Below are positions 18,661 through 26,531 of a DNA stretch of 64,000 bases, piece by piece. The translations under genes were made by a program, and so were the position numbers. Each line of letters opens with the position of its first letter. The stretch's first letter is position 1. The notes under the pieces were generated by a model. It made no database searches, was not told the origin of the DNA, and saw nothing but the letters and a program-made list of their open reading frames with translations. Location: the NCBI RefSeq assembly GCF_014982715.1, contig NZ_JADCJY010000001.1, positions 1,674,001 through 1,738,000 of the forward strand. The letters run 5' to 3'. Source of the DNA: Gallalistipes aquisgranensis. GTDB taxonomy: Bacteria > Bacteroidota > Bacteroidia > Bacteroidales > Rikenellaceae.

Positions 18661-20042
18661 TCCGCCAAACGATATCCGCCCTTTTCATCTTCGGTCTCGC
18701 ACTCGGTTCCGTCCGTGCGGAAAATCCCGGACAGCAGCCCGGAGTGCCCCTCACGCTGAACGATCTGCTGCAACACATGCAGCCCGAACCCCCTTCGCCC
18801 GACACGAAACTGCTGTCGCTGGAAGAGTGTCTGAAAGAGGCCATCGAGGGAAACTACGCGGTCAAGATCGCCCGGAACGAACAGGAGATCGCCCGGAACA
18901 ACCACACTCCGGCCCCCTTCCTGCCCGTACTCTCGGCCGGGCTCGACCAAAGCCAGGACCGGCTCTCCAACCGGGACGTCTACCGGGGCGGAGAACCCGC
19001 CGTCAAACAGGATTACGTGGCCAACACCTACACGGCCGACCTGTCGCTCGACTGGCGCCTGTTCGACGGAATGTCGATGTTCGCCACCTATGACACCCAG
19101 AAGGAGCTGCTCAAGGCAGGAGAACTCAATCTGAGGGGAAACATCGAAAGCCTCGTATCGGACATCTCGGAGCAATACTATTACATCGTCACCGAGCAAA
19201 ACCGGCTGGAAGCCGCCAAACTGTACCTGGCCATCTCCACCCTGCGGTACAACCAGGCGCTGGAGAAATACAACATCGGCAGCATCTCCGGTCTGGAGAT
19301 GAAACAGGCTAAAATCGACCTGAACGCCGACAGTTCGAAGCTGGTGCTCCAGCAGGAGATCATCCGCAACGCCTATATCACCCTGTACGAGATGATGAAC
19401 GTCGACCTGAAAACCAAGGCGCAACTGTGCGATACGATCACCCCGAACGGCCAGCTTTCGCTGGAAGTGCTGCGGACGGAAGCCATGGACCGCAACACTT
19501 CGGTCCTGCTGGCCCGCTCCGGACAGCGCGTATCGGAACTCGACCTGAAAATCGCCCGTTCGTCGCGTTACCCCACCCTCGACTTCACGGCGGCCTACCG
19601 GTTCGACCACAGTGCCAGCGGGAAACTGGCGCCCCGTTTCAGCCAGCTGCACGGCGCCACATGGGGTTTCACGGCCTCGATCAAACTCTTCGACAGACTG
19701 GAAACCAACCGCAAGATCAAAAACGCCAAACTCGAACTGGACAACAGCGAGCTCACGCTTCAACAGACCCAACTCGGCGTCACCAGCGAAATTTCGCGCC
19801 TGTTCAATACCTACCGCAAGAATTTCATGATGATCGGTTTCGAGCAGGAATCGGCCGACGCGGCACTGGCCAATCTCGACGCAGCGATGGAGATGTACCG
19901 GCTGGGCACCATGTCGGGTATCGAGTTCCGGGAAATCCAGCGCAGCTACCTGGAAGCCGTCGAGCGGAAACTCGACGCCGTTTACCAGGCGAAAATATCG
20001 GAAATCAATCTGCGATACCTCTCCGGCGGCATCCTGCAATAA
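18657..20042 (+). CDS. TolC-family outer-membrane efflux channel
   Basis: This 461-residue protein has a signal peptide (about residues 1-21, ending VRA) and the repeated long helical hairpins of outer-membrane efflux proteins. Examples are SLEECLKEAIEGNYAVKIAR and, in the second repeat, LSLEVLRTEAMDRNTSVLLA. It has no N-terminal lipobox Cys, unlike OprM. It forms the trimeric exit duct for the pump and adaptor upstream. Its start overlaps the pump stop by 4 bases. A strong hairpin terminator follows 35 bases after the stop, closing the operon. Confidence 0.9.
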   Translation: MIRQTISALFIFGLALGSVRAENPGQQPGVPLTLNDLLQHMQPEPPSPDTKLLSLEECLKEAIEGNYAVKIARNEQEIARNNHTPAPFLPVLSAGLDQSQDRLSNRDVYRGGEPAVKQDYVANTYTADLSLDWRLFDGMSMFATYDTQKELLKAGELNLRGNIESLVSDISEQYYYIVTEQNRLEAAKLYLAISTLRYNQALEKYNIGSISGLEMKQAKIDLNADSSKLVLQQEIIRNAYITLYEMMNVDLKTKAQLCDTITPNGQLSLEVLRTEAMDRNTSVLLARSGQRVSELDLKIARSSRYPTLDFTAAYRFDHSASGKLAPRFSQLHGATWGFTASIKLFDRLETNRKIKNAKLELDNSELTLQQTQLGVTSEISRLFNTYRKNFMMIGFEQESADAALANLDAAMEMYRLGTMSGIEFREIQRSYLEAVERKLDAVYQAKISEINLRYLSGGILQ

Positions 20043-20076
20043 GATGGCAGCGGGGAGGGGCACTTTACCGCCACAC

Positions 20077-20108
20077 GACAAAGGCCGGATCGACATCCGG
20101 CCTTTGTC
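20077..20108. terminator. Terminator after the RND operon
   Basis: A 14-bp perfect stem (GACAAAGGCCGGAT / ATCCGGCCTTTGTC) with loop CGAC lies between the TolC-like gene and the converging EEP gene and can serve both directions. Confidence 0.8.
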
Positions 20109-20160
20109 ATCTCCGACGATCGCCCCCGGAACACCCTCCGCAAAGATGCACCGTAACCGC

Positions 20161-21330
20161 CTACGGCCGCGGTCCGGGCAGTTTCAGCCGCACCAGCACC
20201 GGATTGTGGTCCGACCGGTCGGAGGGAGGAGTGGAGTAACTGAGCGTCTCCAACTCGGGGGAATGCAACACGTAATCGATCCGGAACAGATTGAAAAATC
20301 CTCGGTAGGTGTTGGTCATACCGTGCCCCTTCTCGCTGAAGGCGTCCGACAGACCGCCTCGGATCGTATGATAGGCATAGGACATCGGCGTATCGTTGAA
20401 ATCGCCGCACACGATCACCGGGTAGGGGCTCGAAGCGATCAACGGAGCCAGCGAATCGGCCTGCCGGGCCCGTATCTTGTAATTCTCCCGTAGTTTGTGA
20501 ACGATATTGCGCACCCGCTCCTTTTTCGCTTCGCTGTCGCTCTGCATGAACTCGGGCGTAGTGATGAAATCGCGGTCGGAAGAGTTGATCGAAGTGGTTT
20601 GCAGATGGTTGTTGAACAGCCGGAGCGTATCGCCCTTACGCACCGCCACGTCGGCCCAGAGCGAGGAGTTGGTCGAATGTTCGAAATCCACATGGCCCGA
20701 CCGGACCACCGGATAGCGGCTGTAAATGGCCAGCCCCCAGCCATGTCCCGGAGTGCCCGACACCTTGTAGTTCACCACCCGGTAGGGAAGCGCCCCCAGC
20801 AGGCTGTCGATCTCCCGGGCCGGGGCCTTGGGAGTCGACTGGTACTCCTGGATAAAGAGCAGATCGGGAGCCAGCGAGTCGATGAAGGAGACCGTCTCCC
20901 GCATGTTGGAAACGTGACGGGGGTCCTCCCGGCTCAGGAATCCCATCACATTGTAACTGACCACCGTCAGAGCCGCCTCATCGGACGGTTCCACATAACG
21001 CTTGCTCAACACGGGCCGGAAAAAGGAGGAGATCCCCCCGATTCCCGTCAGCAGTACGGTCAGCGGAATGAAGGCGTAAGCCCTCCAGCGGAGTACCCAG
21101 TAGAGCAGCAGAACCACATTCACGATATAGAAGACCGGGGCCGCCAGCCCCAGGAAAGCGAATATCCAGACATCGTTGGGATTGACATAGCGGGCCAGAT
21201 AGGCGAGCAGGAGAACGGCGGCACAGATCACGGTAGCGATCAGCAGGACATAATCCAGCAAATTCATCCCTCTCCGCCGGGATTCCGCCCCACGGTCCTT
21301 TCTGCCGTAGTCTCCGTAATTTCGTCTCAT
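20161..21330 (-). CDS. Membrane-anchored endonuclease/exonuclease/phosphatase family protein
   Basis: The first third of this 389-residue protein holds three hydrophobic segments (about residues 25-45, 50-75 and 80-100). The rest is an EEP catalytic domain, with SYNVMGF, IQEYQS, VCGDFNDTP and the C-terminal RSDHNPVLVRL carrying the catalytic His and metal ligands. The domain should face the periplasm. Family members act on phosphodiesters (nucleic acids, lipids, inositol phosphates); the substrate is unknown. Start 21330 has a GGAAAGG-type RBS. ATG 21267 also has a good RBS (GGAGAGGG) and is a real alternative. It is the last gene of a unit with mutL and the rhomboid gene. Confidence 0.82.
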   Translation of the reverse strand: MRRNYGDYGRKDRGAESRRRGMNLLDYVLLIATVICAAVLLLAYLARYVNPNDVWIFAFLGLAAPVFYIVNVVLLLYWVLRWRAYAFIPLTVLLTGIGGISSFFRPVLSKRYVEPSDEAALTVVSYNVMGFLSREDPRHVSNMRETVSFIDSLAPDLLFIQEYQSTPKAPAREIDSLLGALPYRVVNYKVSGTPGHGWGLAIYSRYPVVRSGHVDFEHSTNSSLWADVAVRKGDTLRLFNNHLQTTSINSSDRDFITTPEFMQSDSEAKKERVRNIVHKLRENYKIRARQADSLAPLIASSPYPVIVCGDFNDTPMSYAYHTIRGGLSDAFSEKGHGMTNTYRGFFNLFRIDYVLHSPELETLSYSTPPSDRSDHNPVLVRLKLPGPRP

Positions 21331-21385
21331 GACCGACAGCCTTTCCGGAACGCATCCTCCATGCCGGCACACCGGCACGGTTCCG

Positions 21386-22075
21386 TCAATAATAGATCAC
21401 CCTTTTGTATTTCCACCACCTCAGCAACAGATATCCCCACAGCATGCCTCCCACATGGGCGAAATGGGCGACGTTACCGCCCGAATTCGAAATGCCCAGA
21501 AAGAGTTCGAGCACACCGTAACCTATCACGAAATATTTGGCCTTGATCGGAATCGGAGGAATCAGCAGCATGATAACGCTGTTGGGATGCATCATGCCGA
21601 AAGCCAGCAACACGCCGAAAACGGCGCCCGAAGCCCCCACCGTCACCACGTTGACCCGGCTCACCAGCGCACGCACCAGATCGGGCTGCGCCCCGTACTC
21701 GGCGATAGCCCCGTGAATCCGGGAAATTTCGATCCAGCTTACGCCCAGGTGCAGCAGGGCCGCACCGATTCCCGTCGCCATATAGTAGATCAGAAAACGT
21801 TTGCCTCCCAGATCGTACTCCAGCACCCGGCCGAACATCCACAGGGCGAACATATTCATGAACAGGTGCGAGAAATTGGCATGCAGGAACATGTGGGTCA
21901 CCACCTGGTAGAGGCGGAAATTGCTGCTTTCCCAGAAATAGAGGCCCAGTTTCTGTTCGATCATCCATCCGATGTCGCCCGGCAGCAGCGCCGTGGCCAT
22001 GAAAAAGAGGCAGTTGACAATAATCAGGTTTAGCACCACGGGGGGCGTCGAAAAATATCCGGTCGGTCTGAACAT
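21386..22075 (-). CDS. Rhomboid family intramembrane serine protease
   Basis: This 229-residue, six-helix membrane protein has the catalytic Ser149 in GASGAVFG and the catalytic His, probably His207, in AHFAHVGG. The oxyanion-type HANFSHLFMNMFALW segment (His70, Asn74) is also intact. Rhomboids cleave single-span membrane proteins inside the bilayer. It begins 9 bases after mutL, so it should be co-transcribed with it, an arrangement with no obvious functional link. The C-terminus (RWWKYKRVIYY) is basic and aromatic. All catalytic residues needed for activity are present. Confidence 0.93.
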   Translation of the reverse strand: MFRPTGYFSTPPVVLNLIIVNCLFFMATALLPGDIGWMIEQKLGLYFWESSNFRLYQVVTHMFLHANFSHLFMNMFALWMFGRVLEYDLGGKRFLIYYMATGIGAALLHLGVSWIEISRIHGAIAEYGAQPDLVRALVSRVNVVTVGASGAVFGVLLAFGMMHPNSVIMLLIPPIPIKAKYFVIGYGVLELFLGISNSGGNVAHFAHVGGMLWGYLLLRWWKYKRVIYY

Positions 22076-22084
22076 ATCGTTCTT

Positions 22085-24007
22085 CTATTTAAGTCTTTTC
22101 CTTATTTCGCTCTCCGGGATCACCGTCATCACGGGACGTCCCGAAGGAGTGTAACAACTGTTGCCGCAGGCGGCCAGCGAAGAGAGCAGCTCTTCCAGCT
22201 CCTCCTCTCCGAGATTCCTGCTCAGGGCCGAAGCCCCGTTGCGCGACATGATGGAGGCCAGCCGGCCGCGGCGCAGCTCTCCGGGGGAACGGGTCTCCTC
22301 ACGCAGCCCGTCGAGCAGTTCGAACAGCAGGTCGCCCACCGCCGACGAGGTGAAATCGGCAGGAACGCCGGTTACCTCCACCCAAAGCTCATCCTGCCCG
22401 AACTCCAGATCGAAACCGAACGAGACGAAGTCGTCCCGGTACAGTTTCATCAGATTGTAGTCGTCGATCGAAAGAGGTATCCGTTCCGGAAAGAGCAACT
22501 GCTGCGTGGCGCTGCTCCCGCTGCCCAGCATGAGCATATAACGGTCGTAGAGCACCGCTTCGTATGCCCTGCGGATATCGACCACCGCCACCCCGTCACC
22601 CACCGTGGCGACGGCGTATCCCTGCCCCAGCCGGATCGCCGGACCGAACGCACAGCCGCTCTCGATCTCGAGCAACCCCTGCTGCGCCTCATCCCCCGAA
22701 ATAAACTCCATCAGTTGGGGGTCGGGAAACTCCTCCGCCTCTCCGGCAGCAACGGGATAGGCCACTCCGGACGGTTCCGGTTCCTCCCCGGACCTTCCTC
22801 CGGACATCCCCCTTTCCGAAACCGCATATCCGCCGGCACTCCCCGAACAGTCGGCCACCCGGGAAACCCGGCCGCTGCCCGACACCGAACCGTAATCCTC
22901 GTTGAACGGATTGAAATCGGGATTGGGCGCCACCTCCGGCGAGCGGACGGGCGCATCTTTCCGGCATACGGGAATTTCCACCGACATATCGGCATCGAAA
23001 TCCATCATCGGCACCATGCCCAGTTTGCCGAGGCTTTCACGCACGGCGGCGTTGATGATCTGCCAGACGGCATTGTTGTCGTCGAACTTGATCTCGATCT
23101 TCTGGGGATGTACGTTCACGTCGATCCGCTCAGGGTCGATCTTCAGGTAGAGGAAATAGGAGGGCTGCGTTCCGGCAGGAATCAGCTTCTCGTAGGCCTG
23201 CAGGATCGCCTTGTGGAAATAGGCGCTCTTGAAATAGCGCCCGTTCACGAAAAGGAACTGGTCCCGGTTGGTCTGCTTGCTGGCCGAAGGACGGCCCACG
23301 AATCCCGACACCTGCACGATCGTGGTGTCGGCCCCCACTTCGAGCAGGTTATTGGCAATATGTTTGCCGATCACCCCCACGATCCGCTGGCGGAGCGACG
23401 AGGGCGGCAGGTTATAGACGGGAGCGTCGTTGTTGTAGAGCAGGAACGCGGTTTCGGGATGGCAGAGCGCCACCCGCTGGAACTCGGCCGTGATGTGGCG
23501 GGCTTCGGTGGAACTCTTGTCCAGGAAACGGCGCCGGGCCGGAACGTTGTAGAACAGATTGCGCACCAGGAACTGCGTACCCGGCGGGCAGCTGACCACC
23601 TCCTGACTGCGGAACGCTCCTCCGGCGATATCCACGGCCGTTCCCAATTCATCCTCGTGCGGCCGGGTACGCAGCTGCACCTCGGCCACCGCCGCGATCG
23701 AAGCGAGCGCCTCGCCCCGGAAACCGAACGTGGAGAGGGAGTAGATATCGTCCACCCGCGTGATCTTGCTGGTGGCATGACGGTCGAAAGCCAGCCGCGC
23801 ATCGAGGGGCGACATGCCGCAGCCGTCGTCCACCACCTGGATCATCTCTTTGCCTCCGTCCCGGAAATTGACGGTCACGCTGCGGGCCCCGGCGTCCACA
23901 GCATTCTCCATCATCTCCTTGACGACAGACGCAGGACGGTTGACCACCTCGCCGGCGGCGATCTGGTTGGAAACGGAATCGGGCAGCAGTCTGATACGGT
24001 CTGACAT
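22085..24007 (-). CDS. mutL: DNA mismatch repair protein MutL
   Basis: This 640-residue protein has a complete N-terminal GHKL ATPase: ENAVDAGARSV, DDGCGMSP, TSKI and GFRGEALASIAAVAEV. The second domain contains FVNGRYFKSAYFHKAI. A Gly/Ser-rich linker (about 345-435) leads to the C-terminal dimerisation domain. At the place of the endonuclease motif DQHA(X)2E(X)4E, this protein has DIRRAYEAVLYD. The downstream zinc-associated CPxGRP region reads CYTPSGRP. The latent nicking activity may therefore be lost or altered, while matchmaker function should remain. It lies in an operon behind a small membrane protein and ahead of the rhomboid gene. Confidence 0.95.
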   Translation of the reverse strand: MSDRIRLLPDSVSNQIAAGEVVNRPASVVKEMMENAVDAGARSVTVNFRDGGKEMIQVVDDGCGMSPLDARLAFDRHATSKITRVDDIYSLSTFGFRGEALASIAAVAEVQLRTRPHEDELGTAVDIAGGAFRSQEVVSCPPGTQFLVRNLFYNVPARRRFLDKSSTEARHITAEFQRVALCHPETAFLLYNNDAPVYNLPPSSLRQRIVGVIGKHIANNLLEVGADTTIVQVSGFVGRPSASKQTNRDQFLFVNGRYFKSAYFHKAILQAYEKLIPAGTQPSYFLYLKIDPERIDVNVHPQKIEIKFDDNNAVWQIINAAVRESLGKLGMVPMMDFDADMSVEIPVCRKDAPVRSPEVAPNPDFNPFNEDYGSVSGSGRVSRVADCSGSAGGYAVSERGMSGGRSGEEPEPSGVAYPVAAGEAEEFPDPQLMEFISGDEAQQGLLEIESGCAFGPAIRLGQGYAVATVGDGVAVVDIRRAYEAVLYDRYMLMLGSGSSATQQLLFPERIPLSIDDYNLMKLYRDDFVSFGFDLEFGQDELWVEVTGVPADFTSSAVGDLLFELLDGLREETRSPGELRRGRLASIMSRNGASALSRNLGEEELEELLSSLAACGNSCYTPSGRPVMTVIPESEIRKRLK

Positions 24008-24022
24008 GGATGGCGGCAGGAA

Positions 24023-24319
24023 TTATGCGGTCACAATGATCCAGATCACGATGGCGACCAGCATCACCAGCGCGGCAACCGAACGCATCATCTTGCGCCG
24101 GCTGGCCTCCTCGTGATGGGAAATGGAGCGGCGCCGGATGCCTCCCCGTATGTACTGCCCCGGCTTGTATTCCCGGTGTTCCCCCTCGAGCGGAGACTCG
24201 GCGTCTTCGCCGAGCAGTTCTTTCCGCCGCTGCTCGCGGGCCTCCTGCACGGGATCGTAGTGCAAGGGCCTGTACTCGAACTGGCGCGGCTTGCGTCTGA
24301 ATGCTCCAAAACCTAACAT
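24023..24319 (-). CDS. Small conserved protein with C-terminal membrane anchor
   Basis: This 98-residue protein has a basic, polar N-terminal region of about 75 residues (rich in Arg, Glu and Tyr) and a single hydrophobic segment at the extreme C-terminus (SVAALVMLVAIVIWIIVTA). That topology suggests a tail-anchored inner-membrane protein facing the cytoplasm. There is no catalytic motif. It starts the unit that continues with mutL 15 bases later and has its own -7 box. I do not recognise a named family; the position before mutL suggests only co-expression. Confidence 0.75.
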   Translation of the reverse strand: MLGFGAFRRKPRQFEYRPLHYDPVQEAREQRRKELLGEDAESPLEGEHREYKPGQYIRGGIRRRSISHHEEASRRKMMRSVAALVMLVAIVIWIIVTA

Positions 24320-24339
24320 ACTTTTTCGTCTTATCGTTA

Positions 24340-24347
24340 CAAAGATA
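24340..24347 (-). promoter_or_regulatory. -7 promoter box of the mutL unit
   Basis: The minus strand reads TATCTTTG (TAnnTTTG), 20 bases before the start of the small membrane protein gene. Confidence 0.6.
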
Positions 24348-24444
24348 GATATAATTGGCGAGATTGAGAAATCGCACGGTCCCGCCTCCCGGCAATTCTT
24401 CCGGATACGCCTTCGGCGGATCGTATTCCGGAGACTTTCCCGAA

Positions 24445-24480
24445 AAAACCGTTCCCGCCTCGGCAGCGGGGCGGGAACGG
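24445..24480 (-). terminator. Terminator of grpE-dnaJ
   Basis: An 11-bp perfect stem (CCGTTCCCGCC / GGCGGGAACGG) has a 10-base loop. On the minus strand it is followed by TTTTTT, just past the dnaJ stop at 24499. Confidence 0.8.
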
Positions 24481-24498
24481 CGGCAAATGATCGGAATC

Positions 24499-25674
24499 CT
24501 ACCGGAAGAAACTGCGCATCCGGTCGAAAATATTCTCTCTGGAAGCCCCTTCGGCACTTCGGAAACTCGGTCCCTGGGAGAGCTGTTCCACCAGCTTCTT
24601 CTCCTCGGCAGTGAGCTTGGCGGGAACCGCCACGTCGATCACCACGAGAATATCGCCCCGGCCGTAGCCGTTCACGTCGGGCAGCCCCTTTCCCTTGAGC
24701 CGGAGCACCTTCCCCGCATGGGTCCCGGGGTCGATCTTGATCTTCACGCGGGAATCCACCGTGGGCACCTCCACGGCACCTCCCAGCAGGGCCGTCGGCA
24801 CCGTGATATTGAGATTGTAGATCAAATCGTTGCCGTCCCGTACGAAATTGGGGTCCTTCTCCTCCTCGATCAGCACCAGCAGGTCGCCGTTCACCCCTCC
24901 GTGGTGGGCCGCATTACCCTTGCCGCTCACAGAGAGCTGCATGCCTTCGCCCACACCGGCCGGAATCTTGATCTCGATCACGTCCTCGCCCTTGAGCGTT
25001 CCGTCGCCGTGGCACTTGGGACACGGCTCGGTCACCACCTTGCCCTCGCCGTGACAGGTGGGACAGGTCTGCGTACTCTGCGTACGGCCGAAAAAGGTGT
25101 TGACCACTTGTGTCACATAACCCGAACCGTTGCAGGTGGGACACGTCTTGAAGGCGCTGCTGTCCTTCGCCCCGCTGCCTCCGCAACGGTCGCACTGATT
25201 CAGTTTATTGATTTTCAGCTTCTTGGCCGTTCCGTTAGCGATCTCCTTGAGGGTCAGTTTGACCTTGATGCGCAGATCGGAACCCCGGTTCACCCGCTGC
25301 TGCCCGCCTCCGCCGAAACCGCCGAAGCCGCCCGAGAAGCCGCCGCCGGAAAAGTGTCCGCCGAAAATGTCGCCGAACTGGCTGAAAATGTCCTCCATCG
25401 TGAAGCCGCCCGAGAAACCGCCGCCTCCGCCGAAACCGCCCGCACCGCTCATGCCTTCGTGGCCGAACTGGTCGTAACGGGCCTTCTTGTCGGGATTGCT
25501 CAGCACGTCGTACGCCTCGGCAGCCTCCTTGAACTTCTCCTCGGCCTCCTTGTTGCCGGGATTCTTGTCTGGGTGGTACTGGATGGCCGCCTTGCGGTAC
25601 GCCTTCTTGATCTCGTCGGCGCTCGCGTCGCGGGAAACCCCCAATACCTCGTAGTAATCTCTTTTCGCTGCCAT
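24499..25674 (-). CDS. dnaJ: Chaperone protein DnaJ
   Basis: This 391-residue Hsp40 has all type I parts in order. They are a J domain with HPD in YHPDKNPG, a Gly/Phe-rich stretch (about 75-125), four zinc-binding CxxCxGxG repeats ([32 protein letters not shown]), and the two beta-sandwich substrate-binding domains. It stimulates DnaK ATPase and delivers clients. It starts 4 bases after grpE, so the pair forms an operon; dnaK is not in the window. No CIRCE repeat was seen upstream of the pair. Confidence 0.97.
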   Translation of the reverse strand: MAAKRDYYEVLGVSRDASADEIKKAYRKAAIQYHPDKNPGNKEAEEKFKEAAEAYDVLSNPDKKARYDQFGHEGMSGAGGFGGGGGFSGGFTMEDIFSQFGDIFGGHFSGGGFSGGFGGFGGGGQQRVNRGSDLRIKVKLTLKEIANGTAKKLKINKLNQCDRCGGSGAKDSSAFKTCPTCNGSGYVTQVVNTFFGRTQSTQTCPTCHGEGKVVTEPCPKCHGDGTLKGEDVIEIKIPAGVGEGMQLSVSGKGNAAHHGGVNGDLLVLIEEEKDPNFVRDGNDLIYNLNITVPTALLGGAVEVPTVDSRVKIKIDPGTHAGKVLRLKGKGLPDVNGYGRGDILVVIDVAVPAKLTAEEKKLVEQLSQGPSFRSAEGASRENIFDRMRSFFR

Positions 25675-25678
25675 ACCG

Positions 25679-26296
25679 TTATTCTCCTACCACCACCTTC
25701 GCGTAGCGGACCACTTTATCCTTGAGTTTGTATCCTTTCTGCACCACATCGATGATCTTGCCCTTCTTGGCCTCGTCTTCCACGGGCACCTTGGCCACCG
25801 CCTCGTGCAGATCGGTGTCCAGCGGCAGGCCGATCGCCTCGATCTCCGAAACGCCCTTGCTGCGGAGCGTGCTTTCGAGTTTCTGGGCGATCAGACGCAC
25901 GCCCTCGCGCAGCGCCTCCACGTCCTTGGCGTTCTCCACGGCCAGCAGGGCGCGGTCCAGGTCGTCCACGATGACCAGCACCGATTTGATGACATCCTCG
26001 CCGCCCGCTGCGATCAGATCCATCTTCTCGCGCAGGGTGCGTTTGCGGTAATTGTCGAATTCAGCCGACAGACGCAGGTATTTGTCCTTCCACTGGGCAG
26101 CCTCGGCTGCGGCGGCCTCTTCTGCCAAAGGTGCCGATTTGTCACGGCCTTCTTCCGCCTCGTCTGCCACATTGACACACGGCTCGCCGTCGCAGTTGGG
26201 GTACGCTTCGCCCTGCACGAACGAATCATCCTCGACAACCGTTTGGCTGTCAGCCTTTTTGTTTTTCATTTTCTCCTTGTTTTTATCTTTTGCCAT
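25679..26296 (-). CDS. grpE: Nucleotide exchange factor GrpE
   Basis: From ATG 26296 this protein has 205 residues. A disordered, charged Lys/Glu N-terminus precedes a long helix ([18 protein letters not shown]) and the C-terminal beta domain with [20 protein letters not shown] and [21 protein letters not shown]. These are the conserved GrpE elements. It exchanges ADP on DnaK. An upstream in-frame start at 26344 adds residues over the promoter region and is not used. GrpE heads a two-gene unit with dnaJ. Confidence 0.95.
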   Translation of the reverse strand: MAKDKNKEKMKNKKADSQTVVEDDSFVQGEAYPNCDGEPCVNVADEAEEGRDKSAPLAEEAAAAEAAQWKDKYLRLSAEFDNYRKRTLREKMDLIAAGGEDVIKSVLVIVDDLDRALLAVENAKDVEALREGVRLIAQKLESTLRSKGVSEIEAIGLPLDTDLHEAVAKVPVEDEAKKGKIIDVVQKGYKLKDKVVRYAKVVVGE

Positions 26297-26357
26297 AGCG
26301 TTTGGTTTTTCTGCGGAAAAGGTAGGGAACAAATAATATACCAACCGGGAAACGGCA

Positions 26358-26365
26358 CAAAGTAA
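26358..26365 (-). promoter_or_regulatory. Possible -7 box of grpE-dnaJ
   Basis: The minus strand reads TTACTTTG, one mismatch from TAnnTTTG, 62 bases before the grpE start. The same variant occurs at 57758-57765 before the YbbR-like gene. Confidence 0.35.
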
Positions 26366-26492
26366 AGCATTTTTAGCCGGGATTCAAAAACGGAAAGGTC
26401 CGCTGCCGCCTCCCGCAGCGAATTAACATCCGCATAACGGAAAGATAAATATTCCTTCACGCCCGCTTTACGTTACGGAAACATTGTCCCCG

Positions 26493-26500
26493 TAACTTTG
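26493..26500 (+). promoter_or_regulatory. -7 promoter box of the TonB receptor operon
   Basis: TAACTTTG matches TAnnTTTG and lies 32 bases before the start codon at 26532. The -33 is not clear. Confidence 0.6.
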
Positions 26501-26531
26501 CCGGCGAATCAAGCAACCAAACGACAACTAC

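Noticed and set aside
26297-26460. CIRCE (HrcA) heat-shock operator before grpE
   Set aside because: The 9-9-9 inverted repeat TTAGCACTC-N9-GAGTGCTAA is not present.
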